From Fischerella sp. CENA71 (lineage in GTDB: Bacteria; Cyanobacteriota; Cyanobacteriia; Cyanobacteriales; Nostocaceae), in assembly GCA_024239075.1 (NCBI GenBank), contig JANBVI010000030.1:1-64000 (forward strand): a stretch of 64,000 nt of DNA. Direction: 5' to 3'. Within the stretch, counting starts at the first letter, position 1, and each line of letters begins with the position of its first letter. A program made the position numbers and the translations under genes. The notes below the pieces were generated by a model. It did no database searches. It was not told where the DNA came from and saw only the letters and a program-made list of their open reading frames with translations. Positions 17,783 through 26,535 of the stretch are shown here, in pieces.

Positions 17783-18334
17783 ATGCATAAGCAAACTTAC
17801 CTGAAAGTACCTTTTGTTTGGCAAGAACCTCAGCCACTTATCGAATTTCCTCCTCGATTGAAGTTTGAATCGATAAACACGATGAGTAATGAAGTGCTGC
17901 TTTCAATCTTAGCTCGTGTAATGGGTTCATCTATTGATGCAAGTGATCAAAAGACAGTAGCGCTACACGGTATCCACCAAGCTGCTAAACAGTTTCTTGA
18001 TTCCGCAAAAGATGGCTTTTCTTACCAAGATGAATGGTGGCAATTTGGAATTAACAGTAACAAGGAAATAGTGGGATTTGTTTTACCTGTTGTTTATCAG
18101 GATGGTGCAAAAGAAAATTTACAAGAAGGCACAATCTACTATATTGGAGTTTTGCCAGAGTATCGTGGTCTTGGTTTTGCAAATGATTTGTTGTTCAAGG
18201 GAACACGAGTACTACAGGATATCGGAGTTTGGCGGGTGTTCTGCGATACAGATGTGAACAACTTATCAATGATTTCTGCTTTTAAACGAGTTGGGTATAA
18301 ACAGTACAGTGAACCTTGGGAGCGTCCGCTTTGA
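17783..18334 (+). CDS. GNAT family N-acetyltransferase
   Basis: The preferred ATG at 17783 gives 183 residues beginning MHKQTYLKVPFVWQEPQP; a GTG-side extension to 17753 is possible. The acetyl-CoA core is visible as YYIGVLPEYRGLGFANDLLF, followed by VFCDTDVNNLSMISAFKRVGY. Substrate is unknown. It is preceded by the repeat-rich gap and followed about 130 bp later by a strong palindrome with a T run, probably its terminator. Confidence 0.82.
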   Translation: MHKQTYLKVPFVWQEPQPLIEFPPRLKFESINTMSNEVLLSILARVMGSSIDASDQKTVALHGIHQAAKQFLDSAKDGFSYQDEWWQFGINSNKEIVGFVLPVVYQDGAKENLQEGTIYYIGVLPEYRGLGFANDLLFKGTRVLQDIGVWRVFCDTDVNNLSMISAFKRVGYKQYSEPWERPL

Positions 18335-18463
18335 ACTTTATGTGTAACGATAACATCAAGCGATCGCATAATTAACTAAAATTTCTCGGTCAAAGTCCAG
18401 CGCACCAAACTTCTGGAGAAACGCAACATGACTTTTCGAGTGCTAAAACCGTTATGGCAGAAA

Positions 18464-18487
18464 GCGAGCATCGATGCTCGCTTTTTT
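18464..18487 (+). terminator. Rho-independent terminator
   Basis: The perfect 18-bp palindrome GCGAGCATCGATGCTCGC (18464-18481) is followed directly by TTTTTT (18482-18487). It would end plus-strand transcripts from the GNAT gene at 17783-18334. Confidence 0.75.
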
Positions 18488-18563
18488 ATCCCTTGTTGTA
18501 GGCGAAAAGCCCTTAAAGAGGCTATAGCATGGTATTGTTACCGCCACTATTTAGCCGAACTGT

Positions 18564-18671
18564 ATGGTTACAAGTCCTTTGACATTAAACTTAGACACCG
18601 TTCACCTGACGGACGAACAGTTCTACCAGCTATGTCAAATTAACCGCGAGTTGAAATTTGAATTTATCTGA
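18564..18671 (+). pseudogene. Truncated Uma2-family (DUF820) nuclease remnant
   Basis: ATG at 18564 opens MVTSPLTLNLDTVHLTDEQF, continuing YQLCQINRELKFEFI, then TGA at 18669-18671. This is the highly recognisable N-terminus of the cyanobacterial Uma2 family (normally about 190 residues, PD-(D/E)XK fold), cut after 35 residues. No continuation is seen before the next gene at 18718. It overlaps an unrelated longer open frame (18428-18643) that has no family signature. I read it as a decayed copy of a multicopy family. Confidence 0.75.
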
Positions 18672-18717
18672 TTATTAACTGAGAACTAATATACTAAATT
18701 GGCTCACCCTATCTGCC

Positions 18718-19413
18718 ATGACACAGACAGCCTTTGATCGATTTTGGGAACTTATATTTGGGGCGATCGCTCTCAATCCCAAAGCCTTTGAATCGATCCA
18801 AATTTTACCACAAGGTTTTCGAGTTGCACTTTACACAGTACTGCTAGCAGGTTTTTCGCAAGCTTTCGGTCAAGGGATTGTGTTATTTGTCAATCGAGTC
18901 AAACCAATTCGCTTTCTTCTCAGTTTAGCGATCGCCTCAGTATTATTTGTATTTAGCGTGTTATTTTGGGGTCTGAGTACATGGTTTGTCAGTTGGCTAT
19001 TCTTTGATGCTAGTACTCCATATGAAACTGTATGGTCTCTTCTGGGACTAGCCTATGCACCAATGATATTTAGTTTTTTGGTCGCCTTACCCTATTTCGG
19101 TGTACCGATTAACGTTATACTTTCTATCTGGACACTATTGGCCTTTGAAGTTGGTTTACATGCAGTCCTACATGTAAGTGTATGGCGAGCCTTTTGGTGT
19201 GCAGCTTTAGGATGGGTAGTACTGCAAATTTTACAACGGACTATAGGTAAACCCATCGCAGCGATCGGTGTCTGGCTTTCTAATACGGTGGCTGGGACAA
19301 AACTAGTCACAGATATGCGAGGAATAGAAAACCTTCTGCAAACAAGGGGACAAACCCTCTTCAGGATTTATCCAATTACTAACACCCTCGACAACAGAGA
19401 CGACAGGAAGTGA
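18718..19413 (+). CDS. Multi-pass membrane protein, Yip1-like
   Basis: This 231-residue protein has five to six hydrophobic segments (about 35-210) and a soluble N-terminal stretch MTQTAFDRFWELIFGAIALN. The layout and WSLLGLAYAPMIFSFLVALPYFG resemble the YIP1 domain, but this is a weak match by eye. Its stop is one base from the start of the 964-residue gene, with the ribosome-binding site AGGAAGTGAG inside its last codons, so the two are coupled and probably work together at a membrane. Confidence 0.75.
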   Translation: MTQTAFDRFWELIFGAIALNPKAFESIQILPQGFRVALYTVLLAGFSQAFGQGIVLFVNRVKPIRFLLSLAIASVLFVFSVLFWGLSTWFVSWLFFDASTPYETVWSLLGLAYAPMIFSFLVALPYFGVPINVILSIWTLLAFEVGLHAVLHVSVWRAFWCAALGWVVLQILQRTIGKPIAAIGVWLSNTVAGTKLVTDMRGIENLLQTRGQTLFRIYPITNTLDNRDDRK

Positions 19414-19414
19414 G

Positions 19415-22309
19415 ATGATGTTAAAGCGAGTCGTCAAATTCTTAGGTATTTTTTTGATAGCCTTGCTTTTGACTGTATTATTTCCACCACTGCGCCATAT
19501 GTGGGTAGTTGCGTACAATGCTCTGAGTGAGGCGCTAACTTTGACTATAAGTTTGGCGCAGATTGCTTTAATTGCTATTCTCTTCGCCGGACTCCTTGTT
19601 CCTTTAGAAGCCTTGGGTTGGTGGGCAGGTTGGTATGGTGATCAAATTGATACTACACTTGATCCAGGTAGATTAGAAGAACCAATCCCACCCCAAACAG
19701 ATATTGTGCGTTTTGTGATTTATTTGGATGGTATAGGTCAAGCTTCATCGCGGTACTTTCCTGATGGTGAGGAGTTTCTAACTCAGTTAGCAGCCAGATT
19801 ACCAGATAACATTGCCATCATTCGGGGGCTAATTCCTTACTCTGTTCTTAATCGACCTCTAACCGAAGGCGGACTATTCTCATTTTTTTGGCGGACAGCA
19901 GAACGATTAAGTATGTCCGAAAACCCAGGTATACTCGGTCTTGTGCTAGCTGTCGCAATTAACATCCGTAACACCTTTGTAGTCATGGTTTCTGCTGACC
20001 AGCGTTACGGCCCGATTTATAACCAGGGAATGGCTCAAGTCATGTACAACAGCCTGGTTAGATATGGTTATCAGCCTGGTAGCGGCGTACCAATCAGCCT
20101 TATTGGTTTTAGTGGTGGTGGACAAATAGCAATGGGAACACTCTCCCATCTCAAACAAGCATTATCAGCACCGATTGAGGTAATTTCTTTAGCTGGTGTG
20201 ATTAGTGGTAATACTAATGTTTTGATGGCAGAGCATCTCTATCATTTTGTTGGTGAGAAAGATCCAGTTGAACGTTTAGGACCGATTTTTTTTCCCAAGC
20301 GTTGGAAAATCTTTTTTCTATCCTACTGGAATCGTGCCAAACGCATGGGCAAAATTTCTTTCGCTTCCCTCGGTTTAGTTGGTCACAGTGGTGCTGGAGG
20401 TGTCTTAGATCCTCACCAATTATTGCCTGATGGTCGCACCCATCTGCAACAAACACTAGATGTAGTAACAAAAATCTTACTAGAGGAGTATGACACAGAA
20501 CCAGAAACCGAACCGCGTCAACTCAGCAATTACGATCGCTATCAACAAGCAAAATTTAATCGACCAGATTATTATCCTTTACCTCAAACCACTAGATCCT
20601 TAACTCAGACTCTACCAACAAATCTTTATCAACCCATCGCCCGTTGGATGGGAAGGCTGATTTTACCACCAAAGCAACAACGACGGTTTGGTGTCTTGCT
20701 GGAACTGTATCATGCTCCGAGTGAATATCAACATCTCATCGGACAAGTTGTAAATTTGAAATGGCTGAATACTTTCTCAGCCAGAAACTCAGCGCCAGCA
20801 GTTATTAAAGATGTTCATTTTAGCCAGCAAGCAATCTATAGTTCCCAACAAGGGTTAGTTCAACCAACCCGTTTGAATCATTGGCGACAGGTGACGCCAC
20901 TAGAATCATTGGCAGGTTCCAGACCTAATGATGATGTTGTTGTCATGTTGCATGAACCTGTGGTGATTGAAGAGAATGGAGACAACCAAGCTGTTACTTT
21001 GCACATCAATAGCGAACCTGTGCAAATCTCCGGAAGATATTACGCCTTAGTAAAGTTTTTACAACCAGTCAGTTCAGACGGCGAACAGTTCCGCGTAGTT
21101 CATTATAATACTGCCTCTGGTCAATTTGATGGAGTCGAGGAAGTCGTAAGAATGCCCCAGGTAATTGCTTACGAAAACGAAATTTATCCTTCCACCAACC
21201 GTGACCTTGAAAAGTCTCCTTTAAATCCTACAGGGTGGTATATTTACGGTGCGAAAGATCCTGATGACATGTTTGTAGTTCAATCACTCATTCCCCGGTC
21301 TTTAGTGCAAGTTAAGCCACAACGGGTAATTAATGGCAAAAAACCAGCTCTGAATTACTTGAAAAAAGAAGCTTGGCAAGAAATAATTACTCATAAAGGG
21401 CAAATTCAATCTGTGCTTTTAAATACTAAAGACTGTGAAATTGAGCAAGCAGTCTCAGAGTGGCATGAAGGCGATCGCGCTTTAGTTCTCCACACCTACG
21501 GCGGTATCGGGGGTAAGAAAAAAGAAGCCGCAGCTAGTACCCCCATCTACTTTGGACATTTTGCCTACGGCGTGGCGCAGGTTGTGCGGGAACCTTTAAC
21601 AGATGAATTATGCTTTAACATTGAGTATCACCAAGTTTACACTCACAACATCGATGGATTAATTGCTGGCACTTTGCATATATCGCGTTACTTGGGCGAT
21701 CGCCAGTTTGGTTGGCTGGGGATTCGTCCTACTACCAACATTCTGATCAAATATGATCCTTTTACCGAAGATTATGATCTGAATGGCGTCAGGCGATCGG
21801 CATTGCAAACACTGATTCGACAATTAGAAATCATGACAGCCCGTTACCGGATTGGTGACGGTACTGGTGGAACCTATGTTGGCCCTGCAAATAACTGCTC
21901 CCAAGATTCCAACCAAGCGTTATACGCAGCAGTAAAAGCCATTGAGGTGGGAATCAAATTGCATAATCCAGAATATCAAAACTGGCTAGAGTCTAATCCT
22001 GAAGAATTCAACCGCCTGCAAAAATTGGTCAAGTTAGGAAAATCTCTGCGGTGGGAACTATTACCCTTTGGTGTCGCCCGCGCCGATTGGAAAAATTCCA
22101 CTGATAACCTCGGTAGTTCTCTCGAAGATAGTCCGTTAAAACAACTATTTACAGGTTTAATTAGTTGGCGATCAATGTTTCCTCGCAAAGCTAACGATAC
22201 TGTAACTGAGATATTTCTCAAGTACGGAGCTTCTGTATGGATGCTGACTACTAGTCAAGTAGGTGGCTGCGATCCAGATATTGTCGCGATCGCTCCTTTG
22301 ACATTTTAA
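19415..22309 (+). CDS. Large membrane-anchored alpha/beta-hydrolase-like protein
   Basis: This 964-residue protein is not firmly recognised. Two N-terminal membrane helices (about 5-25 and 42-64) are followed by an alpha/beta-hydrolase-like region with the nucleophile-elbow motif GFSGGGQ (Ser about 233), a possible acid in HFVGEKDPVERLG, and HSGAGGVLD near 330. The long C-terminal part (about 400-964) has no domain I can name, but contains GDGTGGTYVGPANNCSQDSN with Cys828, a motif reminiscent of cysteine-dependent NlpC/Lnb-type hydrolases. The ATG at 19415 or the adjacent one at 19418 follows an AGGA site. It is coupled to the upstream membrane protein. Confidence 0.7.
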   Translation: MMLKRVVKFLGIFLIALLLTVLFPPLRHMWVVAYNALSEALTLTISLAQIALIAILFAGLLVPLEALGWWAGWYGDQIDTTLDPGRLEEPIPPQTDIVRFVIYLDGIGQASSRYFPDGEEFLTQLAARLPDNIAIIRGLIPYSVLNRPLTEGGLFSFFWRTAERLSMSENPGILGLVLAVAINIRNTFVVMVSADQRYGPIYNQGMAQVMYNSLVRYGYQPGSGVPISLIGFSGGGQIAMGTLSHLKQALSAPIEVISLAGVISGNTNVLMAEHLYHFVGEKDPVERLGPIFFPKRWKIFFLSYWNRAKRMGKISFASLGLVGHSGAGGVLDPHQLLPDGRTHLQQTLDVVTKILLEEYDTEPETEPRQLSNYDRYQQAKFNRPDYYPLPQTTRSLTQTLPTNLYQPIARWMGRLILPPKQQRRFGVLLELYHAPSEYQHLIGQVVNLKWLNTFSARNSAPAVIKDVHFSQQAIYSSQQGLVQPTRLNHWRQVTPLESLAGSRPNDDVVVMLHEPVVIEENGDNQAVTLHINSEPVQISGRYYALVKFLQPVSSDGEQFRVVHYNTASGQFDGVEEVVRMPQVIAYENEIYPSTNRDLEKSPLNPTGWYIYGAKDPDDMFVVQSLIPRSLVQVKPQRVINGKKPALNYLKKEAWQEIITHKGQIQSVLLNTKDCEIEQAVSEWHEGDRALVLHTYGGIGGKKKEAAASTPIYFGHFAYGVAQVVREPLTDELCFNIEYHQVYTHNIDGLIAGTLHISRYLGDRQFGWLGIRPTTNILIKYDPFTEDYDLNGVRRSALQTLIRQLEIMTARYRIGDGTGGTYVGPANNCSQDSNQALYAAVKAIEVGIKLHNPEYQNWLESNPEEFNRLQKLVKLGKSLRWELLPFGVARADWKNSTDNLGSSLEDSPLKQLFTGLISWRSMFPRKANDTVTEIFLKYGASVWMLTTSQVGGCDPDIVAIAPLTF

Positions 22310-22388
22310 GTTAAGTCACTGGTCATTGGTCATTCCCCGATCTCCGATCCCCATTTCCAGTTAGCATCTACCACCTATCACCTATATT

Positions 22389-22985
22389 ATGCATACATCA
22401 CATTCCCCATCAACCAACGTTCACAGGATAGCCAGTGAATTTCGCCTACTAGGTTGGATTGGCTTCTGGTTACAGTTATTCTTGGGAAGTATCCCCCTAT
22501 TTATAGCTATACCGACGCTATTTTTTAGGAACAATGCTGGCCGAGTTAGCACTCAAAACGGTATTGGTGTATTTTTTGCCTATGCTTGTTTGCTAGTTTT
22601 GATCTTCACAATTTACTGGTGTTTTCGCTATACACGCTTATCGAAAAAATTAGATGACCCTGATCTGCGTCCTTCAAGAAAAGAAGTGACGAGAGATTTG
22701 TGGATCGGCATAATTGCCAATGTTAGCGGCATGATATTTGCAGTCATTGTCTTAATGACTCAGGTCGGCTTGCTGTTGAATAAAGTTTTATCAATTCCCC
22801 AGGGTGCATCTACTATTTATAGACCCATTCCTGGTGCGGCGGTAGCAACTCCGGGTTTACCAATTACTCCTCTACAGATTATCTCAATGCAAGCAGTTAG
22901 TTGTGCGATCGCAGCCGAATTAGTGGGAGTAATTGTTGCTTTGTGGCTGTTATATAGGCTCATACCACAGCCTGCTTATGAATAA
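22389..22985 (+). CDS. DUF3611 family membrane protein
   Basis: This 198-residue protein with four membrane helices matches the cyanobacterial/plastid DUF3611 family: VHRIASEFRLLGWIGFWLQL at the start, PTLFFRNNAGRVSTQNGIG, the loop RYTRLSKKLDDPDLRPSRKEV and LWIGIIANVSGMIFAV. Function is unknown. The upstream gap holds ATTGGTC-type repeats. A candidate terminator follows at 22989-23020. Confidence 0.85.
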   Translation: MHTSHSPSTNVHRIASEFRLLGWIGFWLQLFLGSIPLFIAIPTLFFRNNAGRVSTQNGIGVFFAYACLLVLIFTIYWCFRYTRLSKKLDDPDLRPSRKEVTRDLWIGIIANVSGMIFAVIVLMTQVGLLLNKVLSIPQGASTIYRPIPGAAVATPGLPITPLQIISMQAVSCAIAAELVGVIVALWLLYRLIPQPAYE

Positions 22986-22988
22986 ACT

Positions 22989-23020
22989 AAAATCCGCCCC
23001 CGTTTTGGAAAGCGGATTTT
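22989..23020 (+). terminator. Candidate hairpin terminator after the DUF3611 gene
   Basis: AAAATCCGC (22989-22997) pairs with GCGGATTTT (23012-23020), a 9-bp stem with a 14-nt loop directly after the stop. The loop is long and the T run short, so strength is uncertain. Confidence 0.45.
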
Positions 23021-23102
23021 GTAAACTGTACATTCACCAATACACAATCCCAAATTTTCGGTACGTTAAGACTAATTTCCATAACGCACCCTTGTATCTT
23101 AA

Positions 23103-23303
23103 AAGAAGTACGTAGACTATCGGATACTTGTAGATCAGCTAGAATATGTGGACTTTGATTGGTCCAAAAATAATCCAGGGTATGAGCAAGAAATGAAAAA
23201 AGGCTTGCGCTCATGGGTTTCACTGTCTAATATAGTAGACATTCATAAATTCTTTGTTATGCAGACGGCAGTCCAACAATTCAAATGTAGTGGACAATTG
23301 TAA
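23103..23303 (+). pseudogene. Start-less open segment, possible gene remnant
   Basis: This is a 66-codon open stretch between stops, without an upstream ATG, encoding a protein-like polar sequence (VDYRILVDQLEYVDFDW, then NPGYEQEMKKGLRSW). Composition looks coding and better than chance for AT-rich DNA, but I do not recognise a family. It may be a decayed 3' part of a gene just upstream of the HEPN-like gene. Otherwise the 387-bp gap from 22986 to 23372 holds nothing clear. Confidence 0.25.
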
Positions 23304-23372
23304 GTCGTTAGTACTAAGTTCAAGGTTATTTGCTGCCGCTGATTTAAGTTCTTATGTCTCTGGAGTTTTAGA

Positions 23373-24155
23373 TTGCGAATTGAAATTGATTGTAATATTT
23401 GCTTAGATCATAAATCGGAAGAGAAATCCTCCTTCGTGAGATATTCATGTTTTTGCTCTGTTCGTGATGATGGAATTTATGAATTTGAATGCCCAAAAGG
23501 ACACCGAACAATAACGGTTTTACGCACACCGAAGCACGAGGTTCTTTTTGCAATTGCCTCAAATGCTTTGCTGGATGGATATTTACGAGAGTCTATCGCT
23601 AGTTTTGCTGCATCCCTTGAACGATTTTATGAGTTTGTAATTCGTGTTATCTGTCGAGCAAAGTCTATTTCTCAGCAAGATGTTGAGAAATGCTGGAAGT
23701 TAGTGTCAAAACAATCAGAACGGCAACTTGGTGCTTTTACCATGCTCTGGTTTGTAGAGATGGGTGATCCTCCAAATGCACTTACAAACACGATGGTTGA
23801 ATTACGCAATCAAGTCATTCATCAAGGGAAAGTGCCTACTTATCAAGAGTGCATCAAATTCGGACAAGCAGTTATTGATGTAATTTCTCCTATCGAGTGC
23901 AAGATACTTGATAAGTTTCCAGACAGCCACAAAGATGAGTGTTTTGCATTGTCAAAATCTGTAATAGAAAAACACGAGCAACCACCTACTATTTTGAGCA
24001 TCTTCTCTCTATTAGATGCAGCAATTCAAGAAAATGTGAGTTTTGAAATATGCTTGGAGCGACTGTGTTTATATCGTAAAAGGAAGGGTATACCATCCAT
24101 TGGTTCAGATCTTATGCGAGCTACAACAGTTCATCCTGTGCGGAAAAAGACATAA
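23373..24155 (+). CDS. Zinc-ribbon and HEPN-like domain protein
   Basis: This 260-residue protein starts at a TTG (23373) with GGAG about eight bases upstream; no ATG suits. The N-terminus has a putative zinc ribbon (C7, C10, C26, C28, C40, H44; CNIC, CFC, ECPKGH). A helical domain follows with ELRNQVIHQGK, where R145-N-Q-V-I-H150 fits the RX4-6H motif of HEPN ribonucleases, in the context usual for HEPN proteins. It has no close relation to annotated families I can name. HEPN proteins are often toxins or defence effectors; an antitoxin-like gene lies 45 bp downstream on the same strand. Toxin function is inference. Confidence 0.6.
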   Translation: MRIEIDCNICLDHKSEEKSSFVRYSCFCSVRDDGIYEFECPKGHRTITVLRTPKHEVLFAIASNALLDGYLRESIASFAASLERFYEFVIRVICRAKSISQQDVEKCWKLVSKQSERQLGAFTMLWFVEMGDPPNALTNTMVELRNQVIHQGKVPTYQECIKFGQAVIDVISPIECKILDKFPDSHKDECFALSKSVIEKHEQPPTILSIFSLLDAAIQENVSFEICLERLCLYRKRKGIPSIGSDLMRATTVHPVRKKT

Positions 24156-24200
24156 CAATTAATGTGGCATGATTGGCGGTAGAGGTATTAAATAAGGAAT

Positions 24201-24419
24201 ATGGCGACTTATCAAGATATCCGCCGTCAAGTTGAGAATCTGACCCCAGATGAACAACTTCGTTTGTTAGAAGAGTTAGCTGCAATGGTTCGTCACCGAA
24301 TTATTATAAAGCCCAAGCGTAGCATTATGGAGCTAGAGGGATTAGGAAAAGAAACTTGGCAAGGGCTTGATGCTCAAGAGTATGTTAATCAGGAACGTGC
24401 TTCATGGAATGGCTGTTGA
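24201..24419 (+). CDS. Antitoxin-like small protein, orphan
   Basis: This 72-residue protein has an N-terminal helix MATYQDIRRQVENL followed by LTPDEQLRLLEELAAMVRHR and a C-terminal tail IMELEGLGKETWQGLDAQEY then VNQERASWNGC. This pattern is typical of small cyanobacterial antitoxins that normally precede a PIN-domain (VapC-type) toxin, which the tail would bind. Here no toxin follows: the next frame starting at the ATG near 24407 stops after 17 codons. Either the toxin was lost or the HEPN-like protein upstream is the partner. Confidence 0.7.
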   Translation: MATYQDIRRQVENLTPDEQLRLLEELAAMVRHRIIIKPKRSIMELEGLGKETWQGLDAQEYVNQERASWNGC

Positions 24420-24429
24420 AATTTTTGAA

Positions 24430-24453
24430 AGAGGGATTAAATTCAATCCCTCT
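24430..24453. terminator. Hairpin between convergent genes
   Basis: AGAGGGATT (24430-24438) and AATCCCTCT (24445-24453) form a perfect 9-bp stem with a 6-nt loop, between the antitoxin-like gene and the convergent transketolase-like gene. It could act on either strand, but T runs are weak. Confidence 0.5.
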
Positions 24454-24470
24454 AATTCCTAATCTATAAA

Positions 24471-26387
24471 CTAGCTCACTAGTTCCTTGACTTTCTTGAT
24501 AATGCCTTCAGGGTCTAATCCCTGATAGGGGAATTGTTCCCACAATCCACCGCAACCTTCTTTATGAATGCCAAGGTGAGCGAATTTTGGTGTGAGTCCG
24601 CGTTCTAGTAACCAGGAACCAAAGCGGCTACCCAAACCTGTGCGACGATTGAGTGCTTCTACAACCACAACAAAAGGTGCTTTACCAACTTTAGCTAGCA
24701 TCTCTTCGTCAATGACGTTGAGTGTCGGTTTGTTGATCAAACCGACGTCAATTCCTTGCTGTTTGAGTTTTTCGACAGCATCGAGGGCGCGATATAATCC
24801 ATCGCCAAAGCTGATAATATAACCAGCAGTTCCTTCTCGAATCACTTCATCTTTACCAGGAACAAAGGTGTAACCTTCGCCAAAGAAATTATTGCCATTT
24901 TCATCCAAAATTTGGGGTACTTTGGAGCGGGTGGAGTAGATAAATCTTAACCCAGGGTCAAAAAATACTGCTTCCACACAAGCTTTCATCTGGCCAGCAT
25001 CGGCTGGGAAGTATAACCGCGTTTCGTAACCGTCGTCTAAGCCATTGTCGGCGAACATGTTATTAAGACCAAAATGGCAGGTGTTGTCTGCCATGTCGTC
25101 TACACCGCAGTGGGAAAAGTGACACAGAACATTGGAGTAGTTCAATCGCGCCATTGTGATTTCGGAAATACACATTTCTAAGAAGGCGCTGAATGTACCA
25201 AAAATCCCTTGTTTACCTTTTTCCATACCGAAGCCGGCGGCGGCGGAGAAGTTACCCCGTTCCATAATGCCAGAAGCAACGAAAATATCTGGATAAGCAT
25301 CATGAATTTTTTTCAAACCGCAAGAACCTTCGAGGTCACTATCGATACACATGACCTTTGCTTTACGTTCTTCAGAACTCATGCGGCTGAGGACAGATAC
25401 TACAGCATCACCGAAGACATTACGGTTAGAATCCCATTTTTCGCTGACACCGAGGAAAGTGTAGGGAAGTTTGGGTTTTTGAATGTTTTTGAGATATTCG
25501 ACAGCTGCGGTTTGTCCGTGTTTTTCTAAGTAAGCGATCGCTTTATCCACGGGAATGACATCATGACCGTGGGTTGATCCTTCAATTCCATCAATCCCTA
25601 CAGCCATTTTCCGCTTGTTTACTAAAGCAATCGGTCCATCGGTGGTTACTGCTTCACAGATACGACGATATAAATCATCTATATCTTCAGGATCTCCGAC
25701 ATTGGTGTTCACACCATGACCTGTGAGGGTTTTAACTACACTAAAACCTGGCAGATATTCAGAAGGATGCCCGGCGATCGTGACATCATTATCATCAATG
25801 ATCAGTTTGACGTTGAGATTTTGGGCAACTGCTAAACGTGCAGCTTCCGCATCATTTCCTTCTTGCTGTGAACCATCAGAACCAAGGCAAATCACTACTT
25901 TGTCTGGATTGGCCATTGCCACCCCATTAATATAAGGCCAGACATGTCCCAAACGTCCAGAGCTAAATTTTACACCTGGTGTTAATCCTAATTCAGGGTG
26001 CCCCGGTAGTCGAGCATGGGCTTCACGATAGTGAGCAAGTTGCTCAAAAGGTAGATCACCATGCAGAGCAGCCATGAGATACTGAGTAGCAACTCGGTGT
26101 CCTGCTTCATCAAAGAAAATCGGTACGAACTTATCTGGCGCACCTCTAAAGAGTGCATCCAGAATTACAACCTCTGGCACTGTGTCGTAAGGGCCACCAG
26201 TGTGTCCACCTACACCCCTAGCTGCTCCCGTCGCTGTGAAGAAAACAATTGCATCACGACATAGCTGGATATTAGCTTTGAGAGTCTGGCGTTGCTCGTC
26301 AGTAAGGGTAGGATTACTTGGATCTAGTGCTAAAGGCTTGTAGGCTCCTAAATCAATCGGAAAGCTACGTTCTACAACATTAGTCAT
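24471..26387 (-). CDS. Transketolase-like thiamine diphosphate enzyme
   Basis: This protein of about 638 residues has the three transketolase domains: a ThDP/Mg site VICLGSDGSQQEG through LIIDDNDVT, a pyrimidine domain with the activating Glu region GIMERGNFSAAAGFGM, and a C-terminal domain ending FGSWLLERGLTPKFAHLGIH. It departs from canonical Tkt: the N-terminal SGHPG is replaced by VGGHTGGPYDTVPEV and the overall length is shorter. ATG at 26387 has a GGA site; a GTG at 26408 would add seven residues. The Calvin-cycle transketolase of cyanobacteria is a different, longer sequence, so this may act on other ketose or aldose phosphates. Confidence 0.8.
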   Translation of the reverse strand: MTNVVERSFPIDLGAYKPLALDPSNPTLTDEQRQTLKANIQLCRDAIVFFTATGAARGVGGHTGGPYDTVPEVVILDALFRGAPDKFVPIFFDEAGHRVATQYLMAALHGDLPFEQLAHYREAHARLPGHPELGLTPGVKFSSGRLGHVWPYINGVAMANPDKVVICLGSDGSQQEGNDAEAARLAVAQNLNVKLIIDDNDVTIAGHPSEYLPGFSVVKTLTGHGVNTNVGDPEDIDDLYRRICEAVTTDGPIALVNKRKMAVGIDGIEGSTHGHDVIPVDKAIAYLEKHGQTAAVEYLKNIQKPKLPYTFLGVSEKWDSNRNVFGDAVVSVLSRMSSEERKAKVMCIDSDLEGSCGLKKIHDAYPDIFVASGIMERGNFSAAAGFGMEKGKQGIFGTFSAFLEMCISEITMARLNYSNVLCHFSHCGVDDMADNTCHFGLNNMFADNGLDDGYETRLYFPADAGQMKACVEAVFFDPGLRFIYSTRSKVPQILDENGNNFFGEGYTFVPGKDEVIREGTAGYIISFGDGLYRALDAVEKLKQQGIDVGLINKPTLNVIDEEMLAKVGKAPFVVVVEALNRRTGLGSRFGSWLLERGLTPKFAHLGIHKEGCGGLWEQFPYQGLDPEGIIKKVKELVS

Positions 26388-26535
26388 GACTGATTTTCCT
26401 TGATTCACTCAATTGCCATCATACATTTGTTGAGAGAGACAGTTGAAGAGTCAATGGTCATTTGTCATTGGTCATTGGTTTTTCTCCGCGTCCCCGCGTC
26501 TCCCACTCTCCTTTGTCCCCCTTGTCCCCCTTCCC

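Noticed and set aside
18428-18643. 71-residue gene
   Set aside because: The frame runs through a perfect terminator palindrome and overlaps the Uma2 remnant in another frame; it has no recognisable protein features.
22546-22554. CIRCE half-site TTAGCACTC
   Set aside because: It lies inside the DUF3611 coding sequence and has no GAGTGCTAA partner nine bases away; no CIRCE was found near hrcA.
26443-26535. N-terminal extension of the YihY-family protein
   Set aside because: The segment is intergenic repeat DNA; the family N-terminus fits the ATG at 26536.
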